Numbered from the stretch's first letter, positions 23,549 through 32,986 are shown. The stretch is 64,000 nt of DNA from Streptomyces filamentosus (GCF_014654895.1 NZ_BNBE01000002.1:558001-622000); one strand, 5' to 3'. Notes: generated by a model not told the origin, from the sequence alone. Made by a program: numbers and translations.

Positions 23549-23917
23549 ATGACGTCTCACAGCCCTGCCGAGGTGGTACGCGCGATCAACGCCCTGCGCG
23601 CCACCGGTGACTTCGACGCCGCCCTGCGGCACATCGACCCGCACTCGCTCGACCAGGGCGTCGCGTCCGACCGAGCCCAGTGGCGGCGCAAGTGGGAAGG
23701 CATCCTCGCCGGAGTCCCCGACTTCACCGTCACCACGCTGCACAGCATCGAGAACGGTGAGTGGGTGGCCAACCGCTACCGGATCACCGGCACCCACACC
23801 GGAGACTTCTTCGGCCAGCCCCCGACCGGGAAGCGGTTCGAGGTCATGGGCATGGACATGGTCCGGGTGGTCGACGGCCTCCTGGTCGAGCACTGGGTCG
23901 TCGCCGAGCCCTTCTGA
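23549..23917 (+). CDS. SnoaL-like ester cyclase/polyketide-cyclase family protein
   Basis: The 122-residue protein fits the NTF2-like SnoaL fold: helix-rich start (SPAEVVRAINALRATGDFDA), HIDPH, then the strand pattern NRYRITGTHTGDFFGQPPTGKRFEVMGMDMVRVVDGLLVEHW that marks this ester-cyclase group. Many members act on small aromatic or unknown substrates, and the substrate here cannot be told. It is the only gene divergently paired with the TetR regulator and has one operator directly upstream, so it is probably a TetR-controlled catabolic or detoxification enzyme. The ATG follows a modest AGAGA site. Confidence 0.82.
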   Translation: MTSHSPAEVVRAINALRATGDFDAALRHIDPHSLDQGVASDRAQWRRKWEGILAGVPDFTVTTLHSIENGEWVANRYRITGTHTGDFFGQPPTGKRFEVMGMDMVRVVDGLLVEHWVVAEPF

Positions 23918-23961
23918 GCGCCGTCCCGCCGTCGCCGCCCGGCGCCCCCCGGAGGAGCGCG

Positions 23962-23999
23962 CCGCCTCCCGCCGCAAGGTCCGTGCGAGGGGGAGGCGG
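23962..23999. terminator. Hairpin between converging SnoaL-like and EF-hand genes
   Basis: CCGCCTCCC (23962-23970) pairs with GGGAGGCGG (23991-23999) across a 20-base loop, in the gap between converging genes. Confidence 0.5.
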
Positions 24000-24050
24000 G
24001 GAGGCGGGCGCCCGGAGCGGGTCCAGGCGCCCGTGCCGTCGGAACCGACG

Positions 24051-24254
24051 CTACTTCAGCAGGGTGCGGAACTCGTCGAAGTCGAGGACCCCGTCGTGGT
24101 TCGCGTCGGCCGTCATGGCCTTCTTGACCTCTTCCGCGAGGTGCCCGCGGGCACCCTCGGCCTTGAAGCCCTCCGCCAGCTCGACGATGTTGATCCGGCC
24201 GTCGCCGTCCGTGTCGATCTCGTCGAACAGCGCCCGGAGTTCGGTCTCGTTCAC
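24051..24254 (-). CDS. Small EF-hand calcium-binding protein
   Basis: The 67-residue protein consists of two EF-hands and little else. The loops are DTDGDGRINIVE (about residues 14-25) and DANHDGVLDFDE (about 50-61), each with the DxDxDG-type ligands and the closing acidic residue. This size and pairing match the small calmodulin-like EF-hand proteins of Streptomyces. The GTG start has AAAGAGG upstream. It probably buffers or senses cytoplasmic calcium; no target is evident. It is a single gene with a short direct repeat of TTCACG in its leader. Confidence 0.9.
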   Translation of the reverse strand: MNETELRALFDEIDTDGDGRINIVELAEGFKAEGARGHLAEEVKKAMTADANHDGVLDFDEFRTLLK

Positions 24255-24415
24255 GGCATACCTCTTTCACGTTCACGTTCATGTCCACGGGCCCCGGAGG
24301 CCCACGTGCCCACCACCCTGCCACACCCTCGGCAGCACGCCGACGGCCGAGCCGTCGGACCGGCCCCCCTGCCTCCCGGCACCGGTCCGACGGCGTCGTG
24401 CCGGTCCGTCAGGGG

Positions 24416-24910
24416 CTACCGCCCGCCGGCGGCCCGCGCCGCCGGCGCACCGCCGTCCGTGTTCTTCGGCGTGGAAGGGGACGGCCGGCGGCGCCGGTCG
24501 TTCCTGTCACGGAAGGCGCTCCGGGGGTCCTGCCGCCAGACGGAGTCGGCCGCCTCCAGCAGGTGCCGCACGGCTCGGGAGCGGTTCGCCAGGCTGAGGC
24601 GCCGGCCTCGGCGGGGCCACCAGTCCAGGACGGCGAGGAGGGCGGAGTCGCAGAAGGTGACGTGCGCGGTGTCCAGGACGAGGCCCGTGTAGCCGTTGTC
24701 GGCCGCCGAGGCCAGAAGGGTGCGCAGCGGGGCGGCGCTGTGGTGGTCGATCTCCCCGGCGAGATGGACGACCAGGGTGGCGCCGAGGGTGGTGCAGGCG
24801 GCGACGACTATGTCGCCGGGCGCGGAGTCCGCGCCCGAGTCGTGCACGACAGGAGGGGCGGGGGCGACGAGAGGAGCGGTCAGTATCGGAGATGCGCTTG
24901 CGGTACTCAC
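24416..24910 (-). CDS. STAS-domain protein, anti-sigma-factor antagonist-like
   Basis: The 164-residue protein carries one STAS domain (about residues 33-120). LVVHLAGEIDHHSAAPLRTL and LVLDTAHVTFCDSALLAVLDW surround the serine (DS) that a partner kinase phosphorylates in SpoIIAA/RsbV proteins. About 30 disordered residues precede it and a basic Arg/Pro/Ser tail of about 35 residues follows. No kinase or sigma factor gene lies next to it, so it is an orphan component of a partner-switching system. The start is GTG at 24910. The unusual C-terminal tail might be a localisation or interaction extension. Confidence 0.85.
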   Translation of the reverse strand: MSTASASPILTAPLVAPAPPVVHDSGADSAPGDIVVAACTTLGATLVVHLAGEIDHHSAAPLRTLLASAADNGYTGLVLDTAHVTFCDSALLAVLDWWPRRGRRLSLANRSRAVRHLLEAADSVWRQDPRSAFRDRNDRRRRPSPSTPKNTDGGAPAARAAGGR

Positions 24911-25286
24911 GCCCGTCCCAACGTCCCCGCCACGGCACCGGGAACGGCGCCGAAGTCCTGTTCACCACAAGTGACCAGCGGCGATCGCCGGAAAGAGGGA
25001 AAGTCCCCCGCCGACACGGGGAGACCCTTGCCGGGCGCTCCCCGAGGGCACGACGGCCGCCGGGGCGGCGGGCGTACCGAACCGGCGCGCGCGACCGCCC
25101 GCCACGCCCGCTCCCGCCACGCCCGTGCCGGCCCCGCCCCGCCGGTCCCGCCCCCGCCAGGCCGTCCAGACATCGCGATCATGGCCTTGACCTGCGGATT
25201 TCGTACGCGTCCCCCGCGTGAACAGTGGGCGAACCCCTGGCTCGACGGGTGTTGGAGGCGTCGTGCCGCGTCATAGCCTCCCCGCC
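24911..25286. other. Divergent intergenic region before phospholipase C
   Basis: This 376-base spacer lies between STAS and phospholipase starts. It contains CCGCCACGCCCG-like imperfect repeats around 25100-25140 and no convincing small gene or palindrome. Confidence 0.35.
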
Positions 25287-28200
25287 ATGTCCGACTTCTC
25301 ACGCCGCAAGGTCCTCGGCACCCTCGCCGCGGGCTCCGCGCTCTCCGTCCTGCCGCCCTCCCTCCTGACGGCCATGGCCGCCCCCATGCCGCGCGGCGGT
25401 CTCCGGGCCATCGAACACGTCATCGTGCTGATGCAGGAGAACCGTTCCTTCGACAACTACTTCGGTGCGCTCCGGGGTGTGCGCGGCTTCGGCGACCGGA
25501 GGGCGCTGCGGCTGCCCGACGGCACGAGCGTGTTCGAGCAGCCCCGGTCCGGCGGGCCCGCCGTCCTGCCGTTCTCGGCGCGGCAGGCGGCCGTGGAGGC
25601 CGGACGGCCCGAGAGCGACATCCAGTACCTGGGCTCGCTGCCGCACGGTTTCGCCGACGGGGTGCAGGCCCGCGCGAACGGCTGGTGGAACGACTGGGTC
25701 GCGGCCAAGGGGCAGAGCACCATGGCCCACTACGACCGGCGCGACATCCCGCTCCAGTACGAACTCGCCGACCGCTTCACCATCTGCGACGCCTACCACT
25801 GTTCCGTCTTCGGCTCGACGAACCCCAACCGCAACTACCTGTGGACGGGCACCACCGGGTTCGAGCCGAACGGCGGGGGCCGGGCCGTCACCAACGCCGC
25901 CTACTCCTACGGCCATGCCGGCTACGACTGGACCACCTACCCGGAGCGGCTGGAGGCCGCCGGGGTGTCCTGGCAGATCTACCAGGAGTGGGACAACTTC
26001 ACCGACAACGCGGTGGAGTACTTCAAGCCGTGGAAGCGGATCGGCCGGAAGATCCTCACCGCCGCCGGGTTCCCGTACGCCACCACCGAGGAGTTCTACG
26101 ACAAGCTGTGGGCGAAGGGCGACGGCGAGCGGCGGGCCGACCTGGCCCGGTTCCGCAGCGCGGTCGACGCCCTGCCCGAGGACGAGCGCCGGCTGTTCCT
26201 GCGCGGCGCCCACCGCTCCGAACCGGGCACCCTGCTCACCCGGATCAAGGCCGACATCGCGGCCGGGACCCTCCCGGAGGTCAGCTGGGTGGTGCCCACG
26301 GCCGCGCTGTCCGAACACCCCGGCTCCTCCACGCCCGTCGGCAGCGCCGGCCTCGTCTACGACCTGCTGGACGCCATCGCCTCGGACCCGAAGACCTGGT
26401 CGAAAACCGCGCTGTTCATCAACTTCGACGAGAACGACGGCTACTTCGACCACGTCCCCGCCCCCACCGCCCCCCGGCCCGACGGCGGCGACGGCGACGA
26501 CTGGGTGGGCGGCCGCCCCGTCGGCCCGGGACCGCGCGTCCCGATGACCGTGGTGTCCCCCTGGACGGTCGGCGGATTCGTGAACTCCGAACTCTTCGAC
26601 CACACCTCGGTGATCCGGTTCCTGGAGAAGTGGACCGGGGTCCAAGAACCGAACATCAGTGCCTGGCGGCGCGGCGTCTTCGGCGACCTGACCTCCGTGT
26701 TCGACTTCGACCGCGCCCACCCGCAGCCCGAGGTGGAGCGGCCCGGCGCGGTCCCGGCTCCGGTCGGCCGCTGGAACCCGGTGCCGCCGAAGACGCAGGA
26801 GCGGCCCGTCCAGGAGCCCGGCGTCCGCCCCACCCGGCCCTCCCCGTACCGGCTCTCGCTACGCGCCACCGTCACCGGCGCCGAGGTGCGGCTGGAGCTC
26901 GGCAACGAGGGGCGGCGGGCCGCCGCGATCACCGCGTACCCGGGGGACGGTACCGCCCCGCGCACCTGGACCGTGGCCGGCCGGGACAGCGCCGACGGCA
27001 GCCTGCCGTACGGCCCCGAGGGCTACGACCTCCAGGTGCACGGCCCCGGCTGGGCCCTGTGGGAACTGCGCGGCGCGGGCGTCGGGGCCGAGGCGCACGT
27101 CGTGGAGCGCGGCCACGCCCGCAGCGTGGACGTGGAGTGCCACAACCCGTCGGGGCGGACCCGGACGCTCCTGGTCGGCGAGTCCACCCATCCGCGGCGC
27201 GGCGAGGGCGGCGTGCGGACCGTCCGGCTGGCGCCCGGCCGGACGCGGACCGTGTCCGTGCCGCTCGCCCGGCACGGCTGGTACGACGTCGTGGTGCTCG
27301 ACGAGGACGACCCGCGCTTCCTGCGGCGGATGTCCGGCCGGCCCGCGGACGCCGGACCGGGCGCCACCGACCCGGCGATCGGCACCGGACCGGTGCTGAG
27401 CGCGGCGTTCACCCTGCCGGAGCCGCTGCCGCCGCTGACCGCCCCGTTCGTGCAGGGCAGCCCCGCCGAGGTCGCGGTGCGCATACGCAACGAGGGGACG
27501 GGCCGGCTGCGGAACCTCGTGGTGTCGCTGCCGGCACCGGCCGGCTGGACGGTCGAGCCCTCCGGACCGGTCCCGCGGAGCCTGCCCGGCGGCGGGTCGG
27601 CGGAGCTGCGGTTCCTCGTCACGCCCGCGGCGGACGCCACCGCCGCCACCCTCGCCGTCGTCGCCCGCGCCGAGGGCGACGGTCTGCTGCGGGTCGCGGA
27701 CGCCCGGGTCCGGGCCGAGGTCGCCCGCGCGGTGAGCCTCGCCCTGACCGCGCCGGCGAGTTCCCCCGGCACCGACGGCTGCGCGCTGTACCCGGGGGAG
27801 CCGCTGGCCGTGACCGCGACCGTCACCAACGCGGGGGCCGTCCCGCTCACCGCCCTGTCGGCGGCGCTGGCGGTCCCTGACGGATGGCGTGCCGAGCCGG
27901 TCGCCGGCGTCCCGGGCTCGGTTCCGGCCCGTACGTCGGTGAAGGTGGTCTGGAGGGTCACGGCGCCCGCGTCGGCGGCCCGCACCTCGGCGACGCTGAA
28001 GGCGACCGTCGGAGGGCGCGGGGCGGGCGGCGCGGCGGTGGAGCGGAGCGGGTCGCTGGCCGTCCGGGTGGGCCCGGTGATGACCGGCTACCTGCTCGGC
28101 GAGAACTTCGAGTCCCTCGCCGACCGGCTGGCCCCGGCCACCGACCTGAGCCGTCCGGGGCTGCGGGGCTGGACGCGGACCGCCCCCGAGGGGTGGACGG

Positions 28201-28727
28201 TCACCAACGCGGCCGGGATGCCGCAGGGCACGGAGGAGCTCAACGGCTGGTCGTTCCTGTCCCGGCAGTTCTGGTTCCCGGCCGGGCAGGAGCGCGGCGC
28301 GTTCGGCCGGTCCCTGGGCGTCGTCGCCGTCGCCGACCCCGACGACTGGGACGACACGGGCAGCCCGTCCGGCCGCGGCGCCTTCGACTCGACGCTGACG
28401 ACGCCCCCGGTCGCGATCCCGGCGGGGACCCCGACGCTGTACCTGGGCTTCGACTCCCACTACCGGCAGGAGAGCCCGCAGGAGGCCGAGGTGACCGTGG
28501 TCTTCGACACCGGCGCCACCTCCCGGGTGCTGCACTACTCCGGCGCGGCGTCGGGGAACACCAACGGCGGCCGCGACCAGCAGAACCGCCTCGTGACCTG
28601 TTCCTTCCCGGTGCCGGCCGACGCGCGCTCGGTGAAGGTGGGCTTCCGGGTCCACCACGCGGGCAACAACTGGTTCTGGGCGGTGGACAACATCCGGCTG
28701 GGCACCTCCCCCGTCGCCGACGCCTGA
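25287..28727 (+). CDS. Secreted phosphocholine-type phospholipase C with long C-terminal extension
   Basis: The 1146-residue protein starts with a twin-arginine leader (FSRRKVLGTLAAGSALSVL). The phosphoesterase domain of bacterial phospholipase C spans about 30-480, with EHVIVLMQENRSFDNYFG carrying metal-site residues, STNPNRNYLWTG and NFDENDGYFDHV. Two family C-terminal domains follow (about 525-705). Ordinary members end near 680-720. This one adds about 430 residues: two NEW3/CARDB-like beta domains (about 705-930) and a jelly-roll module to the end. It should hydrolyse phospholipids outside the cell. ATG at 25287 is preferred for the Tat motif; GTG at 25263 has a GGAGG that is rather close. 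Confidence 0.9.
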   Translation: MSDFSRRKVLGTLAAGSALSVLPPSLLTAMAAPMPRGGLRAIEHVIVLMQENRSFDNYFGALRGVRGFGDRRALRLPDGTSVFEQPRSGGPAVLPFSARQAAVEAGRPESDIQYLGSLPHGFADGVQARANGWWNDWVAAKGQSTMAHYDRRDIPLQYELADRFTICDAYHCSVFGSTNPNRNYLWTGTTGFEPNGGGRAVTNAAYSYGHAGYDWTTYPERLEAAGVSWQIYQEWDNFTDNAVEYFKPWKRIGRKILTAAGFPYATTEEFYDKLWAKGDGERRADLARFRSAVDALPEDERRLFLRGAHRSEPGTLLTRIKADIAAGTLPEVSWVVPTAALSEHPGSSTPVGSAGLVYDLLDAIASDPKTWSKTALFINFDENDGYFDHVPAPTAPRPDGGDGDDWVGGRPVGPGPRVPMTVVSPWTVGGFVNSELFDHTSVIRFLEKWTGVQEPNISAWRRGVFGDLTSVFDFDRAHPQPEVERPGAVPAPVGRWNPVPPKTQERPVQEPGVRPTRPSPYRLSLRATVTGAEVRLELGNEGRRAAAITAYPGDGTAPRTWTVAGRDSADGSLPYGPEGYDLQVHGPGWALWELRGAGVGAEAHVVERGHARSVDVECHNPSGRTRTLLVGESTHPRRGEGGVRTVRLAPGRTRTVSVPLARHGWYDVVVLDEDDPRFLRRMSGRPADAGPGATDPAIGTGPVLSAAFTLPEPLPPLTAPFVQGSPAEVAVRIRNEGTGRLRNLVVSLPAPAGWTVEPSGPVPRSLPGGGSAELRFLVTPAADATAATLAVVARAEGDGLLRVADARVRAEVARAVSLALTAPASSPGTDGCALYPGEPLAVTATVTNAGAVPLTALSAALAVPDGWRAEPVAGVPGSVPARTSVKVVWRVTAPASAARTSATLKATVGGRGAGGAAVERSGSLAVRVGPVMTGYLLGENFESLADRLAPATDLSRPGLRGWTRTAPEGWTVTNAAGMPQGTEELNGWSFLSRQFWFPAGQERGAFGRSLGVVAVADPDDWDDTGSPSGRGAFDSTLTTPPVAIPAGTPTLYLGFDSHYRQESPQEAEVTVVFDTGATSRVLHYSGAASGNTNGGRDQQNRLVTCSFPVPADARSVKVGFRVHHAGNNWFWAVDNIRLGTSPVADA

Positions 28728-28821
28728 CCGGCTCCGGCGCCCCTCTCCCGTCCCCCTCCTCCCCCCGGGAGGAGCCCCGCTTCCCCGTCCAGGAGGTGCG
28801 CGGCGTCCGAGGCGCGTGACG

Positions 28822-28854
28822 GGGGCGCCCGGCGGCGGTGCCGCCGGGCGCCCC
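28822..28854. terminator. Bidirectional terminator, phospholipase / GH62
   Basis: GGGGCGCCCGGCGG (28822-28835) pairs perfectly with 28841-28854 around CGGTG, between converging genes. Confidence 0.85.
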
Positions 28855-28870
28855 TTGCGCTTCCGTCCGG

Positions 28871-30343
28871 TCAGCGCTGGAGGGTCAGCAGGCCCGGCCG
28901 GTAGGGCCACTGGCCGTAGTCGCCGCCCGAGTCGGGGGCGCGGCCCTGGTAGAGGAACCGCAGGTTGCACGGGTCGACGGGCATGGTCTGGTCGGCGCCG
29001 GCGCGGACCAGTTCGCCGTGGCTGATGTCGTCGGTCCAGGTGGCGCCGCTGTTGGCCTTGCCGGCGAAGGGGTTGGCCTCGGTCGCGGCCTGGGGCGTCC
29101 ACGTGCCGTTGAGGCTGGTGGCCGTGAAGGAGCGGAAGTACCGGCCCTGCGAACCGATCGCCTCGACGATCATGAGGTAGCGGTCCTGGCCCTGGAGCTT
29201 GTAGACCTGCGGGGCCTCGAAGAGGTTGTTCGTCGTGTCGCTCATGACGACCGTCGAGGTCTTTCCGAAGCTGCCGGGGAAGTTCCCGATCGGCATGCTC
29301 GCCCGGTAGATCTTGCCGTTGTCACCGGCGAAGAACAGGTACATGTTCGTCCCGTCGCCGATGAGCGTCTGGTCGATGGGGCCCGTGCCGGAGTCGGCGA
29401 TGGTGCCGGAGAAGAGCTCCTGCTCGGCGGACCAGCCGTTCGGGTCGGTGGGGTCGGTGGAGGTCCGGTAGGAGAAGGCGGTCCTGCCCCACTGGTAGGC
29501 GAGCACCCAGATGTTCTTCGGGGCGAAGTGGAAGAGGGTGGGCGCGACGACGGAGTTCGCCATCGAGTTCTGGCCGGCCGAGGCCATCTGCGACCAGTCG
29601 GTGAACGGGGTGAAGTTCATCGAGCCCCAGCCCGCTCCCGTCCCGGCGGCGCCGTGCGTGGTCGCGTAGACGAGGTGCTTGCCGTTGTAGGGGGCGACGG
29701 TGAAGTCCTTGAGGGAGGCCCAGCCCGCCTTGGGCTGCGCGAGCGCGCCCGTCGACGACCAGCGGTACGTCGAGGGGAGGGCGCACGTGCCGGGGGTGCC
29801 GCCGCCGACCTTGACGAGCCGCCACTGCTGGTTGGCGCCGGCCCAGTCGTCGTACTGGACGATGTTCGCGCCGTCGGTCGTGGCGGCGCCCTGCGTCTCC
29901 AGGGCCTTGCCGCTGTGGCGCGCGACGAGCCTCACGTGGCCGTCCGGGCTGTCGGCCAGTCGCCACTGCTGGTTGGCGGCGTTCGCGTCGGACCACTGGG
30001 TGACCGCGGCGCCGTTGGCGGTGGAGGCGCCCTGGACGTCGAGCACCTTTCCGGAGTGGCGGGACTTGAGGCGGTAGTAGCCGCCGCCGGAGTCGACGAA
30101 CTGCCACTGCTGCTGGTTCTGGTCGTTCCTGGTCCACTGGGTGATGCGGGCGCCGTCGGCGGTCGACAGGTTGTAGACGTCGAGGGCCTTGCCGCTGTTG
30201 CGGTTGACCAGGACGTACCAGGCGCCGGTGTCGACGGTCGCGGCGGCGGCGGGCGGGGCGCTCAGGAGGGACGCCCCGAGCAGCAGGGACGACAGGACCG
30301 CGAGGACAAGGCCCAGGATCAGGGGTGGACGGCTCAGTCTCAT
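28871..30343 (-). CDS. Secreted GH62 alpha-L-arabinofuranosidase with N-terminal ricin-type (CBM13) domain
   Basis: The 490-residue protein has a signal peptide (1-35), a ricin-type beta-trefoil (about 38-178, with three QxW repeats such as NQQQWQF and NQQWRL) and a GH62 five-bladed propeller (about 187-490). The expected catalytic residues are visible: Asp 213 (LKDFT), Asp 324 (GPIDQT) and Glu 376 (LFEAPQ). GH62 enzymes remove single arabinose side chains from arabinoxylan. It is the last gene of the six-gene xylan operon; its ATG overlaps the cupin stop but also has its own GAAGGAG site. The trefoil probably holds the enzyme on xylan. Confidence 0.93.
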   Translation of the reverse strand: MRLSRPPLILGLVLAVLSSLLLGASLLSAPPAAAATVDTGAWYVLVNRNSGKALDVYNLSTADGARITQWTRNDQNQQQWQFVDSGGGYYRLKSRHSGKVLDVQGASTANGAAVTQWSDANAANQQWRLADSPDGHVRLVARHSGKALETQGAATTDGANIVQYDDWAGANQQWRLVKVGGGTPGTCALPSTYRWSSTGALAQPKAGWASLKDFTVAPYNGKHLVYATTHGAAGTGAGWGSMNFTPFTDWSQMASAGQNSMANSVVAPTLFHFAPKNIWVLAYQWGRTAFSYRTSTDPTDPNGWSAEQELFSGTIADSGTGPIDQTLIGDGTNMYLFFAGDNGKIYRASMPIGNFPGSFGKTSTVVMSDTTNNLFEAPQVYKLQGQDRYLMIVEAIGSQGRYFRSFTATSLNGTWTPQAATEANPFAGKANSGATWTDDISHGELVRAGADQTMPVDPCNLRFLYQGRAPDSGGDYGQWPYRPGLLTLQR

Positions 30344-31089
30344 CAGGAGGTCTCCTTCGTGGGAGGGACGGGGGAAGACTCCGCCGGGCCGCGCGGGGAC
30401 CGCGTCGGGAGGGCGGGGCCGGTATAGGGGTGGAGGAGGCCGCACATGCCGAAGAGGGGGCGCTCCGGGCGCTCCCGCCGCGACACTTCGCCGCGGCGGA
30501 GGTACGAGAGGTCTCCGGCCCGCAGCCGTTCCAGCTGGCGGCCGGTCGTGAGGGCCGCGGCGAGCGGACCGTCGCGCCAGCGGGCCCGCCAGTCGTCCAG
30601 GAGCTCGCGCTTCAGGCGGTGGGCCGCGGCGTGGAACTCCCGCAGCCCGCGCTCCCGCAGGGCGAGGAACCCTTCGACGGCCAGGTCGCGGCGGCGGCGC
30701 ACCGCCGCGGCGGGGTCGCCGGTGAGGGCGGCCGCCGCGCGGTACGCCTCGGGGTCGGCGAGCACGGGAGCGGGGAAGGTGAAGACGGCGTCGCCCGCCT
30801 CGGGAAGCCCGCTGTTCTGCATGAGCACCACGAGCCGCAGGCCGCCGGCGTTGACGAGGCGGTGGATCGTGCCGGGGGTGAACCAGACGACGTCGCCGGG
30901 GCGCAGCGGGGTCTCGGCGAAGCCGGTGGCGGTGAGGGTCTGGACGCTGCCCGCGCCGCCGGTGACGACGTACGCCTCCGAGCAGACCAGGTGCATATGG
31001 GGCGTGCCCCCGCACCGTCCGTCCGCGGCCCGCCCGTCGTACACGGTCACGCCGGAGATCCCCACGCCGCCGGGGAACGGGGTCACCAC
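30343..31089 (-). CDS. Cupin-domain protein in the xylan operon
   Basis: The 248-residue protein has one cupin barrel (about residues 20-110). PHMHLVCSEAYVV supplies the HxH...E metal ligands and TPGTIHRLVN supplies the second-motif histidine. The C-terminal 110 residues are Arg-rich helices (AVRRRRDLAVEGFLALRERG) without a family I know. The start is one of two adjacent GTG codons (31089 or 31086) overlapping the end of the PmoA-like gene; the end overlaps the GH62 start. No signal peptide, so it acts in the cytoplasm. It could isomerise or bind a sugar, or act as a sensor; the reaction is unknown. Confidence 0.75.
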   Translation of the reverse strand: MVTPFPGGVGISGVTVYDGRAADGRCGGTPHMHLVCSEAYVVTGGAGSVQTLTATGFAETPLRPGDVVWFTPGTIHRLVNAGGLRLVVLMQNSGLPEAGDAVFTFPAPVLADPEAYRAAAALTGDPAAAVRRRRDLAVEGFLALRERGLREFHAAAHRLKRELLDDWRARWRDGPLAAALTTGRQLERLRAGDLSYLRRGEVSRRERPERPLFGMCGLLHPYTGPALPTRSPRGPAESSPVPPTKETS

Positions 31090-31943
31090 GGGTGCTCCCC
31101 GACGTGGCGGGAGAGGCGCTCGGGGGTCCACGCGCCGTCGGCGACGACGATCCGGTAGCGGCGTTGCAGGACGCCGCCCGGGGGCAGGGGCAGTTCCCGG
31201 TCGAAGGCCAGGGAGGGGTTGACGGCGGGGATCGGTTCGCTGCGGACGAACCACCGGCCGGGGGCCGCCGGATCGTCCAGGAACAGGAGGGTGGAGGAGC
31301 GGTCGACCTCGTCGTGCCGGCCGACGAAGGCCAGCCAGTCCCCCGCCTCCCCCATCGCGGGGCCGATCACCTCGCCGCCGGTGAAGTCGCGCGGGCCGCG
31401 CCAGAAGAGGCCGGAGTATCCGGCGAGTTCCCTGCCCTGGGTGCCGGGGCTGCCGAACAGCAGCGCGGTGCCGCGGACGTTGGTCAGCGCGGTGGTGACC
31501 TCCAGGGTCCATGCGTCGGGCCCGACGTCGCACGCGGTGAGCGTGCGGCGCTCGTCGATCCAGTGCTCCCCCGCCATCGTGTGCCAGGCCAGGTCCTCGG
31601 TGACGACGGCGCGGTCGCGGTCCGCCTCGGCGGACAGGGCGCGGCTGCGCATCGTGCCGAGGTTGGGCAGGTCGACGTAGCCCCGGCCGCGCAGGTAGGT
31701 GCCGCCGCCCCAGAAGTTCTGTCCCGACAGCCACGACGCGGTGAGCTGGATGCCCTTGTGCCAGCGGTGGTCGTGCGGCCGGTAGCCGGTGACCACGTCG
31801 CCGGCGAGCGTGCGCACCGGGTGCAGATAGGGCTTCGGCGCCTCGAAGGGGTCCATGACCGGCCGGTGCACGTACCGGAAGAGGTCGGTGCCGCGGGTCC
31901 GTACGGTCAGCGCGTCCTCGTCCTCGACGAGTGCGAAGGTCAT
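31083..31943 (-). CDS. PmoA-like family protein (DUF6807)
   Basis: The 286-residue protein matches the actinobacterial PmoA/DUF6807 family by the HDHRWHKGIQLTASW segment near residue 57 and the conserved beta-rich remainder (FGSPGTQGRELAGYSGLFWRG near residue 165). Despite the name, members lack relation to methane oxidation and usually lie beside Gfo/Idh/MocA dehydrogenases and sugar transport genes. No signal peptide. It overlaps the oxidoreductase gene by four bases (ATGA) and the cupin by seven. A role with the dehydrogenase in converting an imported sugar or uronic-acid derivative is inferred, not shown. Confidence 0.75.
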   Translation of the reverse strand: MTFALVEDEDALTVRTRGTDLFRYVHRPVMDPFEAPKPYLHPVRTLAGDVVTGYRPHDHRWHKGIQLTASWLSGQNFWGGGTYLRGRGYVDLPNLGTMRSRALSAEADRDRAVVTEDLAWHTMAGEHWIDERRTLTACDVGPDAWTLEVTTALTNVRGTALLFGSPGTQGRELAGYSGLFWRGPRDFTGGEVIGPAMGEAGDWLAFVGRHDEVDRSSTLLFLDDPAAPGRWFVRSEPIPAVNPSLAFDRELPLPPGGVLQRRYRIVVADGAWTPERLSRHVGEHPW

Positions 31944-32986
31944 CGGAACACCTCCGGGCGTCCTCCGTGGAGCGAGGCGTGGAAGGGGTCGGTCACGTCG
32001 ATCTCCCCGCGCCTCACCGGCCGGCCGGTGAGGGCGGCCTTGTACAGGGCGGTCACCAGTTCCATGGTGGGTCTGCCGAGGTCGGGCCGGACGCCCGCCT
32101 CGTAGTCGTCCAGGAAGGCCGCGAGCTGGGCGGTGTGCGAGCTGGGGAGGTCGTCCGGCGGGTCCCACGCCGGGCCGGGCGACCTGGGGGTGAAGGTCCA
32201 GTCCGCGTTGGAGTAGCCGTACAGGTGCCGCAGTTCGACCGTGGCCCCGGTGAGGTCGAAGCGCAGGTAGCTCTCCTCGCGGGGGGAGAGGACGCTGTTG
32301 ACGACCGTGGCGAGGGCTCCGTTCTCGAACCGGACCAGGGCCGTGGACACGTCCTCGGTGCGGACGTCGCGCTCCAGCCGGCCGGCCATCGCGCGGACCT
32401 CGGCCCAGGCGCCGAGCACCGCGAGCATCAGGTCCATCTGGTGGATGCCGTGCCCCAGCGTCGGGCCGCCGCCCTCGCGCTCCCAGGTGCCGCGCCAGGG
32501 CACCTCGTAGTAGGTGTCGTCGCGGTACCAGGCCGTGACGCACTGCGCCACCAGCGGGCGGCCCAGCGTCCCGGCCGCGATCAGGTCGCGCAGGTAGCGG
32601 GCCCCCGTGCCGTACCGGTGCTGGAACACCGCGCCGGCGCGGGCCGGTCCCTCGGCGGCGCGGATCCGGTCGAGTCCGGCCAGCGACAGCGCCACCGGCT
32701 TCTCGCACCACACCCATGCCCCCGCCTCCAGGCAGGCCACCGCCTGGTCGGCGTGGAGGAACGGGGGCGTGCACAGGTGCACGAGGTCCGGCCGCTGCTC
32801 CCGGAGCATCGCGTGGAGGTCGGTGTGGACCGCGGGGACGCCGTGCTCGGCCGCGAACTCCTCGGCGCGCAGGGCGTCCGCGTCGACGACGGCCACGATC
32901 TCGGCCCGGTGCGCCTGGGCCCGGAGGGCGGGGACGTGGCAGGCGCCGGCGATCCCGCCCGTCCCGACGATCGCCGTTCGGATCAT
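31940..32986 (-). CDS. Gfo/Idh/MocA-family NAD(P)-dependent oxidoreductase
   Basis: The 348-residue protein has the N-terminal Rossmann fold (IRTAIVGTGGIAGACHVPAL, residues 2-21) and the conserved EKPVAL near residue 94 with the catalytic-site lysine. The C-terminal substrate domain contains GGPTLGHGIHQMDLM near residue 178, with the usual GxxxDxGxHxxD-like histidine and aspartate. Such enzymes oxidise or reduce sugars, inositols or uronic acids. No secretion signal. It overlaps both the xylanase upstream and the PmoA-like gene downstream by ATGA, an intimate arrangement implying joint use. The substrate is likely a xylan- or arabinoxylan-derived sugar. Confidence 0.87.
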   Translation of the reverse strand: MIRTAIVGTGGIAGACHVPALRAQAHRAEIVAVVDADALRAEEFAAEHGVPAVHTDLHAMLREQRPDLVHLCTPPFLHADQAVACLEAGAWVWCEKPVALSLAGLDRIRAAEGPARAGAVFQHRYGTGARYLRDLIAAGTLGRPLVAQCVTAWYRDDTYYEVPWRGTWEREGGGPTLGHGIHQMDLMLAVLGAWAEVRAMAGRLERDVRTEDVSTALVRFENGALATVVNSVLSPREESYLRFDLTGATVELRHLYGYSNADWTFTPRSPGPAWDPPDDLPSSHTAQLAAFLDDYEAGVRPDLGRPTMELVTALYKAALTGRPVRRGEIDVTDPFHASLHGGRPEVFR

